Below are positions 8,180 to 15,827 of a DNA stretch of 64,000 nucleotides, piece by piece (position 1 is the first letter of the stretch; each line of letters starts with the position of its first letter). The DNA comes from Bog-473 sp963836605. Its GTDB lineage: Bacteria > Actinomycetota > Acidimicrobiia > Acidimicrobiales > RAAP-2. Below the pieces are notes generated by a model, which searched no databases, was not told the origin of the DNA, and saw only the letters and a list, made by a program, of their open reading frames with translations. The translations under genes and the position numbers were made by a program. The stretch covers positions 1-64,000 of the forward strand of contig CAWIKB010000007.1 in the NCBI GenBank assembly GCA_963836605.1, read 5' to 3'.

Positions 8180-10966
8180 CTACCCAAGATGGCCGACGCA
8201 GGTGTCGCCCTGACTGTTGCTGTTCGTGCCGTCGGGGCAGGTGGTGTTTTTCCAGCTGACGCCGGTGAGGGTGGCGCCATGGAGGTCGGCCCCGGTGAGG
8301 TTGGTGTCGGTGAAGTTGGCGTCGGTGAGGTTGGCGTAGCTGAGGTTGGCGCCGGGGCCGACGAGATAGCCGACCACGACCCGCCACTCCGTTGGCAGTG
8401 CCGAAGGAACGCCGATAACGCGGCCGGATGTGACGCCAGTGAGGTCGGCGTGGCCGAGCTTGGCGTCGTGGAGGTCGGCGCGGAAGAGGCTGGCCTTGAT
8501 GAGGGTGGCGCTGGTGAGGGTGGCGTAGCTGAGGTTGGCGCCGCTGAGGGTGGTGCCGGTCAGGTCGGCGTGGCCGAGCTTGGCGCCGTCGAGATGGGCG
8601 TCGATGAGGAACGCGTCGGTGATGGTGGCGCTGGTGAGGTCTGCGTCGTAGAGGTAGGCGCTCTCGAGGTGGGCGCCCCTGAGGTTGACGCCGGTGAGGA
8701 TGGCCCCGGTGAGCTTGGCGTTGGGGAGGCGGGCGAAGTAGAGGCTGGCGCCGGCGAGATCGGCGCCGTTGAGGTCGGCGCCGGTGAGGTCGGCGTTGTT
8801 GAGGTGAGCACCGGTGAGGGTCGCTCCGGTGAGGATGGCGCCGGGGAGGACGGCGAAGGAGAGGAATGTCCCGGTGAGGGTGGCACCGGTGAGGGTGGCG
8901 CCGGTGAGGGTGGCGAAGTTGAGGATGGCGTCGGTGAGGGTGGCGTCGGTGAGGTTGGCTTCGGTGAGGTCGGCGCCGTCGAGGTGGGTACCGGTGAGGG
9001 TCGCTCCGGTGAGGATGGCGCCGGTGAGGGTGGCGTGGAAGAGGTGGGCGCCGGAGAGGTTGGCACCGGAGAGGTCGGCGTTGTCGAGGTGAGCATTGTC
9101 GAGGGCGGCCCCGGTGAGGTTGGCGCCTGGACCGACCAGGTAGCCAGCCACCAGCCGCCACCCGGCCGGCAGAGCTGCAGGCACGCCGACGATGGCGCCA
9201 GAGCTGACGCCGGTGAGGGTGGCGCCGGTGAGGGTGGCGCCCGTGAGGTCAGCACCCGTGAGGGTTGCGTCCGTGAGGTTGGCGCGAGCGAGGTTGGCCC
9301 GTGGGCCCACTAGGTAGCCAGCCACCAGCCGCCACCCAGCCGGCAGAGCTGCAGGCACGCCGGCGATGGCGCCCGACCTGACGCCGGTGAGGGTGGCACC
9401 AGAGAGCTTGGCGTTGAAGAGGTTGGCACCGGCGAGGAGGGCGCGGGCGAGGTTGGCGCCGGTGAGGGTGGCGCCGGCGAAGTTGGTCTTGGTGAGGTTG
9501 GCGCCCGCGAGGGATGCGTACGGGAGGCTGGCGCCAGCGAGGAGGGCCCCCGGGCCCACCAAGTAGCCGGCCAGCACCCGCCATTGGACGGGTAGTGCTG
9601 CAGGCACGCCGATGAGGCCGCCCGAAGTGACGCCAGTGAGGGTGGCGCCGGTCAGGTCGGCGCCGGTGAGGGTGGCTCCGGGGAACTGAGCGCGGTTGAG
9701 GGTGGCCCCGTCGAGGTGGGCGCCGGTGAGAATGGCGCCGTTGAAGTAGGCGTTGGTCAGGGTGGCATCGGTCAGTCTGGCCCCCGTGAGATCGGCGTAG
9801 GTCAGGTTGGCGGCGGTGAGGGTGGCGCCGGTCAGGGTGGCGCGGGCGAGCGTGGCGCCGCTGAGCGCGGCACCGGCCAGGGCGGCGCCAGTGAGGTTGG
9901 CGCCAATGAGGTCGGCGCCCGGGCCGAGCAAATAGCCGGCCACCATCCGCCATTGGGCGGGTAGGGCTGCAGGCACGCCGACGATGGCGCCCGAGCTGGC
10001 GCCGGTGAGGGTGGCGCCGGTGAGGAGCGCTCCGGTGAGGGTCGCTCCGGTCAGGGTGGCGCCTGTGAGATTGGCGCCAATGAGGGTCGTTCCGGCCAGG
10101 GTGGCGCCCGTGAGGCCGGCGTTGGGGAGGACCGCGTCGGTGAGGTCGGCGACCGTGAGGGTGGCGCTGTCGAGTATGGCGCCGTCGAGGTCGGCGCCGG
10201 TCAGCCTGGCCCCGGTCAGGTTGGCCCCCGTCAGGGCGGCCCCCGTGAGGTCGGCGCCGGTAAGGGTGGCGAATGGGCCGACCAGATAGCCGGCGACCAC
10301 CCGCCACAAAGTCGGCAGGTCTGCCGGGATGCCGGCGATGGCGCCCGAGCTGACGCTGTTGAGGGTGGCACCGAGGAGCTTGGCGCCGGTGAGGTCGGCC
10401 CCGGTGAGGGTGTCCCCGGTGAGGTCCGCGCCGGTGAGGTCAGCGCCCGCGAGGTCAGCGCCGGTGAGGTCAGCGCCCGCGAGCTTGGCGCCCGCGAGCT
10501 TGGCGCCCGTGAGGGTGGCGTCGGTCAGTTTGGCCCCGGTGAGGGTGGCGCCGGTGAGGTTGGCCCCCGGGCCGACCAGGTAGCCGGCGACCAGCCGCCA
10601 CAAAGCCGGCGGGACTGGCACGCCGACGAGCGCGCCGGAGATCACACCGGTGAGGGTCACGCCGGTGAAACCGACGCCGGCGACGTCGGCACCGGTGAGG
10701 GTGGCGTCGGTGAAGTTGGCGCCGGTGAGGGTGGCCCCTCTGAGGTCGGCGCCAGTGAGGTTGGCCCTGGTCAGGTCCGCACCGGCAAGGTCATAGTGGG
10801 TCAGGTCATTGCCGGTGAAGTTGCACCCCCTCAAGTTCGCCCCTGGACCAGGCACACAGCTCGCGGCCCCCGCGGAGGTTGGCGCAAGGATGCAGAGCCC
10901 CATGGCCATGACGGTACCGACCCCTACGGCCGACAGCTTGGCAAACCAGTTAGACCCTGTCCCCAT
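8180..10966 (-). CDS. Secreted giant pentapeptide-repeat protein
   Basis: A 928-residue protein starting at ATG 10966 with a signal peptide: basic MGTGSNWFAK, hydrophobic LSAVGVGTVMAMGLCILA, and cleavage near SAGAAS. Nearly all of the rest is A(D/N/T)LXX pentapeptides such as ADLTG, ATLTG and ANLTG, expected to form a right-handed quadrilateral beta-helix. Seven linker units break the helix, each like SGAIVGVPAALPAGWR followed by LVAGYLVGPGANL. The C-terminus (GVSWKNTTCPDGTNS) has one of few cysteines, possibly bonded to the N-terminal CVPG Cys. It stands alone in its region. The role may be surface or matrix related; no enzyme motif is visible. Confidence 0.85.
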   Translation of the reverse strand: MGTGSNWFAKLSAVGVGTVMAMGLCILAPTSAGAASCVPGPGANLRGCNFTGNDLTHYDLAGADLTRANLTGADLRGATLTGANFTDATLTGADVAGVGFTGVTLTGVISGALVGVPVPPALWRLVAGYLVGPGANLTGATLTGAKLTDATLTGAKLAGAKLAGADLTGADLAGADLTGADLTGDTLTGADLTGAKLLGATLNSVSSGAIAGIPADLPTLWRVVAGYLVGPFATLTGADLTGAALTGANLTGARLTGADLDGAILDSATLTVADLTDAVLPNAGLTGATLAGTTLIGANLTGATLTGATLTGALLTGATLTGASSGAIVGVPAALPAQWRMVAGYLLGPGADLIGANLTGAALAGAALSGATLARATLTGATLTAANLTYADLTGARLTDATLTNAYFNGAILTGAHLDGATLNRAQFPGATLTGADLTGATLTGVTSGGLIGVPAALPVQWRVLAGYLVGPGALLAGASLPYASLAGANLTKTNFAGATLTGANLARALLAGANLFNAKLSGATLTGVRSGAIAGVPAALPAGWRLVAGYLVGPRANLARANLTDATLTGADLTGATLTGATLTGVSSGAIVGVPAALPAGWRLVAGYLVGPGANLTGAALDNAHLDNADLSGANLSGAHLFHATLTGAILTGATLTGTHLDGADLTEANLTDATLTDAILNFATLTGATLTGATLTGTFLSFAVLPGAILTGATLTGAHLNNADLTGADLNGADLAGASLYFARLPNAKLTGAILTGVNLRGAHLESAYLYDADLTSATITDAFLIDAHLDGAKLGHADLTGTTLSGANLSYATLTSATLIKASLFRADLHDAKLGHADLTGVTSGRVIGVPSALPTEWRVVVGYLVGPGANLSYANLTDANFTDTNLTGADLHGATLTGVSWKNTTCPDGTNSNSQGDTCVGHLG

Positions 10967-11584
10967 AGTGCGACAGCCTCGCGCACCTCGGAACCGGTTG
11001 CTGGGCGGGCACTTCTGCCATCCGACGAGGAGTCTCCGTTGCGATGGTTGCCTGACGGTGTCATGGCTTCGACGTGGGCCTCGGTGAGGGCGGATTCGGG
11101 TTGATGGCCCATGGCGCGGCAACCTCAGGTCGGTTGAACACCACCCAACTTCCCCAAAGAGCCTGACTCTCCACAGCTGACCAATTCGACTCAGGTGCAG
11201 CGTCAATCAACGCATCCCAAAGGTCCGCGGTAGGCCGTAGTGGGTAGCAGCCCGACCGAGTGCGTCGGACCAGATCACAGTGCCCTCAGAGGTCAGGACC
11301 CCACTACTTCGTCAGCACAAAGGGCGCGTCGCCAATGACGATCACCGTGAATGTGTTCCATGAACTCCTGATTGTTCTGTGCCTCGGGCCGAACAGGCTT
11401 CCCATCCGGGGCATCGATTATGCGCGGAAGCTCTCTGATATCTCTACTCATCCTGCCGAGTATGGCGTTACCCCCGGGAGCCGTCCAAGGACCAGTGGAT
11501 CACCTGTGTACCGTCGGCCAGGAGGCTGGGCCAGGAGTGCGCACTGGCCCCGGGTCGCTCGTGCGAGCCAGAACACTGTCCGCG
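10967..11584. other. 618-bp gene-poor stretch
   Basis: The first 240 bp are open in the pentapeptide frame, but the translation is arginine-rich and unlike the protein, so this is upstream sequence and should hold that gene's promoter. Further right only short, unconvincing open frames occur on both strands, including a 52-codon minus frame beginning MSRDIRELPRI that was not recognised. No repeats or hairpins stood out. Confidence 0.5.
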
Positions 11585-11794
11585 CTACCTATGAACCAAC
11601 TCCAGCGCAGTCTTCCGGTCGCTGATGAGACGGGCGCCTGCCCAAAGAAGTAGTGAGCCCATCCGCTGCCGAGAACGAAGGAAACGCGGTGAATGGTCAT
11701 CGAGTCGGGGTCTTGGCTGCCCTCGGCTTTGACGCACATGGAGGAGGTCCTCATGTCTGGCCTTGGCGAGGGTTCTTAGCAATTGGGGGTGCAT
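11585..11794 (-). CDS. Small actinobacterial protein with C-terminal hydrophobic helix
   Basis: A 69-residue protein. The start is fixed by AAGGAG six bases before the ATG at 11794. The N-terminus MHPQLLRTLAKARHEDLL is an amphipathic helix and the C-terminal part has RMGSLLLWAGARLIS, a short hydrophobic helix after an arginine-rich middle. This layout resembles many short uncharacterised actinobacterial proteins (MHPxLLxxLAxxRxxDLL, then a basic linker and LGxLLVxxGxRL). The function is unknown; it is probably peripherally attached to the membrane. Confidence 0.55.
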   Translation of the reverse strand: MHPQLLRTLAKARHEDLLHVRQSRGQPRPRLDDHSPRFLRSRQRMGSLLLWAGARLISDRKTALELVHR

Positions 11795-12036
11795 CGGTAC
11801 TCCTTAGGGACAGAGAACCAAGTATTGACGGGGGGTGTGACAACGGGCGACGGAATTCAGTGCCGTCGAGTGCCCAGATCTGAGGGTCGAAGCCAGGTCG
11901 GTCACCCTCTCCAGATCGCCCGGGCCGCGGACGCACCTTTCTGGGGTCTGGACGGCGCATCGATCAGGCTCCCGTGGCACAACCCGACGGAACCACGTCA
12001 AAGGCACCATGCTGCTCGGCGACTAGAACGTGTGCA

Positions 12037-13095
12037 ATGGACGAAAGTCAAATGTTGGAGCGCCTGTCTGGCTGGCTCGCCCAGCGCCAGCCCGAACGCG
12101 GCCGTCCCGAGTTGACCGCTCTGGGGAAGCCAGGCAGTGGGTACTCGGCCGAGAACCTGGTGATCAATGCCCAGTGGGACGCATCGATGGAAAAGCTTGT
12201 GTTGCGTCGCGACACGGCTGACCCGGCCATCTATCCGGGCCAGTCACCGGGAACCACCACGGGCGTCGTTTTCCAGCACTCGGTGATGGACGCCCTTCGA
12301 CACACTCCTGGGGTTCCGGTGGCCGACTGCTTGGGTCTCGAGGCGGACCCCCACGTGCTGGGCCATCCATTCTTTGTGATGCGCCACATTTCCGGAGAAG
12401 TACCCGGTGAGAATCCGCCGTACACCCAGAGCGGCTTTTTTGTCGAGGCCTCGAGCGCCCAGCGGACCCGCCTCGTCTCGGATGGATTGCGGGTCTTGGC
12501 GCGAGTTCACGAGACGGTCACTGACGACTCAGGCCTGAAGTCCTTGCGACCCCCCGGCGCTCGCCACGGTGCAGAGCGGCAGCTCGACCTCTGGGAGGAG
12601 ACACTGCGTATCGCGTTGGATGGTCGGACGTCACCCTTGTTCGAAGATTGCCTCCGGTGGTTGCACAGCCAGTTGCCTCCGCCGGGTCCGATCGTGTTCT
12701 CATGGGGGGACGCTCGACCGGGGAACATGATCTGGCAAGACTTCCGAGTGGCCTGCCTCACCGATTTCGAGGGCGCCGCTCTCGGGCCCAGGGAACTTGA
12801 CGTGGGTTGGTGGCTCATGTTCGATCGCTGGATGCACGAGGGTTCTGGCGCTGTCCGCCTGGCCGGTGAACCGGACCGGACTGAACAACGAGCACTTTAC
12901 GAGCAGGCTGCGGGTACCCTCATTGGTCCGACCGTATGGTTTGAGGTGTTCTCAGCACTGCGTTTCGCGACGACAGTGGTCAAGGTGATGAACCGGTGGG
13001 TTGCGAGCGGAGCTATCTCAGCGGATCAGACCATCTGGCGTGACAATCCGGCGACGGCGGTCCTGGAAAATCTCCTCGAGGAGGTTGTCGCGTGA
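12037..13095 (+). CDS. APH/choline-kinase-fold phosphotransferase family protein
   Basis: A 352-residue protein with the aminoglycoside-phosphotransferase fold. An N-terminal lobe with GSGYSAENLVI (P-loop-like) is followed by ATP-site KLVLRR, the catalytic loop SWGDARPGNMIW (variant of HGDxxxxN, with Trp replacing His) and the metal-binding DFEGAALGPRELDVGWWL. Members next to acyl-CoA or steroid genes in actinobacteria are usually called putative APH and are probably small-molecule or lipid kinases, not resistance genes. It heads a three-gene operon: its stop overlaps the next GTG by four bases. The substrate is unknown. Confidence 0.8.
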   Translation: MDESQMLERLSGWLAQRQPERGRPELTALGKPGSGYSAENLVINAQWDASMEKLVLRRDTADPAIYPGQSPGTTTGVVFQHSVMDALRHTPGVPVADCLGLEADPHVLGHPFFVMRHISGEVPGENPPYTQSGFFVEASSAQRTRLVSDGLRVLARVHETVTDDSGLKSLRPPGARHGAERQLDLWEETLRIALDGRTSPLFEDCLRWLHSQLPPPGPIVFSWGDARPGNMIWQDFRVACLTDFEGAALGPRELDVGWWLMFDRWMHEGSGAVRLAGEPDRTEQRALYEQAAGTLIGPTVWFEVFSALRFATTVVKVMNRWVASGAISADQTIWRDNPATAVLENLLEEVVA

Positions 13096-14042
13096 GCGGG
13101 CACGAAGATGATGAGTTCCACCTGCCGACACAAGATGATCCAGAGTGGACGGAGACTTGCTGGTTCACTTTCACTGTTCCAGAGCGACGCCTATCGGGTC
13201 AGCTGTACCCTTTTTTCAAGCCAACACTCGGCGTTGCTGCCGGCGGTGCGTACTTCTGGGACGACACCGGGGACCAGGTGTGGAACTGCCTTTACGCCAA
13301 GAACTTCTGGCACCTTCCGCTGCCCGCGCAGCCTCTGTCAGATCTGACTCTGGGAAACGGAGCTCGCTACAAGGTTCTCGAGCCGCAGCAGGTCTATGAG
13401 GTCGGCTTTGATGATCCCGACGGTGGTGACGAGGTGTCGGCCCGCTTGACATTCACCGGCCTCATGGTGCCGCACTACTTGGGCACGACCCACCTCGACC
13501 AACCGGGGCGTTTCACTGGCACAGTCATGCTGCACGGCGAGGAGATTGTTGTCGACTCCTTCGGTTTCCGCGACCGTTCCTGGGGGCCGCGCTCGCAACA
13601 CGGTCAAGGGATCACCGGTAGTCAGGCTGAGCGGGGCGGCTATTCGTACGCCACCGCTTCGGACAGAGACGCGTTCCATGCCATCACAATGGACTTCGGT
13701 ACAGGGGCAATGATCATCCATGGCTATCTGATGCGCAACGGGGTGTGGGCCAAGTTGGTATCGGGCGAACGCGAGGTGCTTGATCGTCATTCCGGATCCG
13801 GATGTCCGACCCGGGTCCGCCTGTCTGGTGCTGATGATCAAGGCCGTACCTTTACGGCTGAGGGCTTCACCCTCAACCGACTGGGGTTCCCAATCAATCC
13901 CAATCTTTGGACGTGGAACTGTCTGACGCAGTGGGAATTCGACGGAGTGTCTGCGTACGGGGAGGATCACGACAACTGGTCCATGCCTGCTCAGCGACGA
14001 TTCGCTCGCCGCCATCTGGGCGTCGACGGCTGGCCGGGTTGA
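13092..14042 (+). CDS. DUF7064/DUF7065-like protein (AttH/hydratase-like beta fold)
   Basis: A 316-residue protein starting at the GTG that overlaps the kinase-like gene. Features include ETCWFTFTVPERRLSGQLYP near the N-terminus, GGAYFWDD, the block LDQPGRFTGTVMLHGEEI and DSFGFRDRSWGPR in the middle, and a C-terminal DNWSMPAQRRFAR. These match an actinobacterial family with two lipocalin-like/AttH-like halves related to carotenoid 1,2-hydratases. No catalytic residues are established. Strict coupling with the APH-fold gene and an SDR suggests one pathway, perhaps steroid- or terpene-like substrates. Confidence 0.65.
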   Translation: MSGHEDDEFHLPTQDDPEWTETCWFTFTVPERRLSGQLYPFFKPTLGVAAGGAYFWDDTGDQVWNCLYAKNFWHLPLPAQPLSDLTLGNGARYKVLEPQQVYEVGFDDPDGGDEVSARLTFTGLMVPHYLGTTHLDQPGRFTGTVMLHGEEIVVDSFGFRDRSWGPRSQHGQGITGSQAERGGYSYATASDRDAFHAITMDFGTGAMIIHGYLMRNGVWAKLVSGEREVLDRHSGSGCPTRVRLSGADDQGRTFTAEGFTLNRLGFPINPNLWTWNCLTQWEFDGVSAYGEDHDNWSMPAQRRFARRHLGVDGWPG

Positions 14043-14043
14043 A

Positions 14044-14808
14044 ATGACGTCTGGGAATGAGTCGACCGGATCGCTCGCCGGGCGCCGTCTTCTGGTCGTC
14101 GGCGCGTCGTCGGGAGTGGGGCGGGCCATCGGACTCGCCGCCGCCGCCGGGGGTGCTCGGATCGCCCTTGCCTCCCGTCGGGTCGAATTGCTAAGGGCCG
14201 TTGTGCGGGATGCGGGAGGTGCAGGGCTCGCCATCGCTTGTGATGTGACCGATCACTCCTCCGTCGAGACCACTGTCCAGACGGCGGCGTCAGAATTCGG
14301 AGGCCTCGATGCGGTCGTCTATGCCACAGGTATCGACCCGCTCATGCGGATCGCAGACGTTGATGCAGCCACATGGTCCAACCTCTTCGCCACCAACGTG
14401 ACCGGGGCGTCGCTCGTCATCCGGGCGGCACTTCCGTATCTCCAAGCTTCCCGGGGTCAGGCCCTGCTCATTTCCGCTACTTCCGTGGGCCGACCGCTGC
14501 CCGGAATGGGTGCCTACGCGGCCAGCAAGGCCGCCCTGGAAGAATTGGTCCGAGCCTGGCGATCCGAGCATCCGGAAGTGTCGTTCTCCACGGTCGCCAT
14601 CGGGATGACGCTGGGGACGGAGGTCAACGCCAACTGGGACGCGGACTTACTGGGCGAGCTTGCCTCGGTCTGGGACGTGCGGGGCTATCTGTTCGACAAT
14701 GGCCCCGGCTACATGGATTGCGAGCAGGTGGCTGACACCGTCGTCTCGGTACTCGCCGCGCCGACCTGCCTCCCTTATGTCTCGGTACTTGCCCATCCGA
14801 CAACGTGA
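14044..14808 (+). CDS. Short-chain dehydrogenase/reductase
   Basis: A 254-residue classical SDR. The cofactor motif GASSGVGRAIG is at 20-30, catalytic Tyr158 and Lys162 are in YAASK, and the active-site serine is in LISATSVG. An Arg after strand 2 (ASRRVE) favours NADP. It begins two bases after the stop of the DUF7064-like gene, so the three genes form one transcription unit. It probably oxidises or reduces the hydroxyl/keto group of the substrate handled by this operon, which is not known. Confidence 0.88.
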   Translation: MTSGNESTGSLAGRRLLVVGASSGVGRAIGLAAAAGGARIALASRRVELLRAVVRDAGGAGLAIACDVTDHSSVETTVQTAASEFGGLDAVVYATGIDPLMRIADVDAATWSNLFATNVTGASLVIRAALPYLQASRGQALLISATSVGRPLPGMGAYAASKAALEELVRAWRSEHPEVSFSTVAIGMTLGTEVNANWDADLLGELASVWDVRGYLFDNGPGYMDCEQVADTVVSVLAAPTCLPYVSVLAHPTT

Positions 14809-14846
14809 ATCCGTTGAGTGCTTGTCCTCGCGGTCGAGCCGAAAGT

Positions 14847-15314
14847 TCAGGAATCGGCCAACCGGGGCGGAAAGCCACCCTTGCTCACGGGACCCCATCG
14901 TTCGGGAACGATCCGGATCAACACCTTGCCCTGGTCGATCATGGCTTGTCGGTATTCATCCCAGTCGGAATGTTCCCCACTGATTGATCGAAAATAGGTC
15001 ACCAGACCCTCCAATGCTCCGGGCAGGTCGACGACAGTTGCGGTTCCGGAAACTTGTATCCATTCACCATTGAAATTCTCCGAGAGAACGCACAAGGCGG
15101 CGTGTGGGTTGCGTCGCAGATTGCAGACCTTGGCCCGCTCGGGGTAGCTCGCCACAAGAATCTCCCCGTTCGGGCCAACTCCCATGGCTACTGGTGACAT
15201 TTGGGGACTTCCGTCCCGTCGTTGGGTGCAGAGGATGGCCTGATGGCGAGGACGAATGAACTCTTCCAGGCCATTGCGGTCAACAGGGGTATCGGTAGCA
15301 ATGGCGCGAGTCAT
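14847..15314 (-). CDS. PPOX-class (F420/FMN-dependent) oxidoreductase
   Basis: A 155-residue split-barrel flavoprotein. The N-terminal strand has AILCTQRRDGSPQMSPVAM, then EILVASYPERAKVCNLRRNPHAALCVL, which form the flavin or F420 phosphate site, and VSGTATVVDLPGAL. It belongs to the pyridoxamine-oxidase-like group common in F420-using actinobacteria, which reduce or detoxify small molecules. The start at 15314 was chosen because earlier codons do not look like the family. It is convergent with the SDR of the preceding operon. The substrate is unknown. Confidence 0.85.
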   Translation of the reverse strand: MTRAIATDTPVDRNGLEEFIRPRHQAILCTQRRDGSPQMSPVAMGVGPNGEILVASYPERAKVCNLRRNPHAALCVLSENFNGEWIQVSGTATVVDLPGALEGLVTYFRSISGEHSDWDEYRQAMIDQGKVLIRIVPERWGPVSKGGFPPRLADS

Positions 15315-15484
15315 ATGCCGAACGTAGCATCGAGCAATACGGGATCCATGATTTGCCGTGATCGATCGCGGAGGACCGGGGTGCTCCCACCCAGACCGCT
15401 CTCGGCCCACAAGAACTGAGCCGCATCTAGACTTCGCCGGCGCACCTGGCTCTGAGGTGAAGTCGATCCAGATTGGAGCACGAC

Positions 15485-15793
15485 ATGTCCATCGATTCCC
15501 ACCTCGGGTATTGCGGCGTCTACGGGGTGCTGCCGCAGACGCCTTGGCGTACTACGAGCGCATCAAGGAGCCGCACACCGAAGCCAACCCGATCGATGCC
15601 TCCGACGCGGCCGTCATCGAGGGCGATCGCAAGGGCAAGGTCAAGATTGTGAAAAACCACGAGACCCCGACGCGCGCTGGTGGTGGCCAAGATCTGCTCC
15701 GCCGTCATGCGGGTACAGAAGGTGGAGGAAAAGCAACTCAAACCGGGCCAAAAGGAGCTCGGAGCGGACGCTGCGGAGGCGCAGAATGCGTGA
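15485..15793 (+). pseudogene. Possible small gene broken by frameshifts, unknown
   Basis: ATG 15485 has GGAG six bases upstream and reads MSIDSHLGYCG. The adjacent frame then reads ADALAYYERIKEPHTEANP and DASDAAVIEGDRKGKVKIV. The original frame resumes with LVVAKICSAVMRVQKVEEK and ends in ADAAEAQNA. The composition of these pieces is coding-like, and two single-base changes would join them into about 100 residues. No family was recognised. The rest of the 513-bp space between 15315 and 15827 holds nothing recognisable. Confidence 0.25.
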
Positions 15794-15827
15794 TGCCCCC
15801 TGGTCCTCCGATGGCCACGCTCGAGCC

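Noticed and set aside
8174..9313. Long plus-strand frame rich in Gly, Glu, Val opposite the pentapeptide gene
   Set aside because: It is the mirror of the repetitive codons of the real minus-strand gene; no start site or family pattern.
8180..10966. CRISPR-like repetition
   Set aside because: The repetition is codon-level and degenerate with no constant repeat/spacer alternation; it encodes pentapeptides.
10967..11206. N-terminal extension of the pentapeptide protein by 80 residues
   Set aside because: The extension is Arg-rich and non-homologous, and a signal peptide starts cleanly at ATG 10966.
11207..12036. Insertion sequence remnant
   Set aside because: No transposase motif or terminal inverted repeats were found; only the small minus-strand gene is supported.
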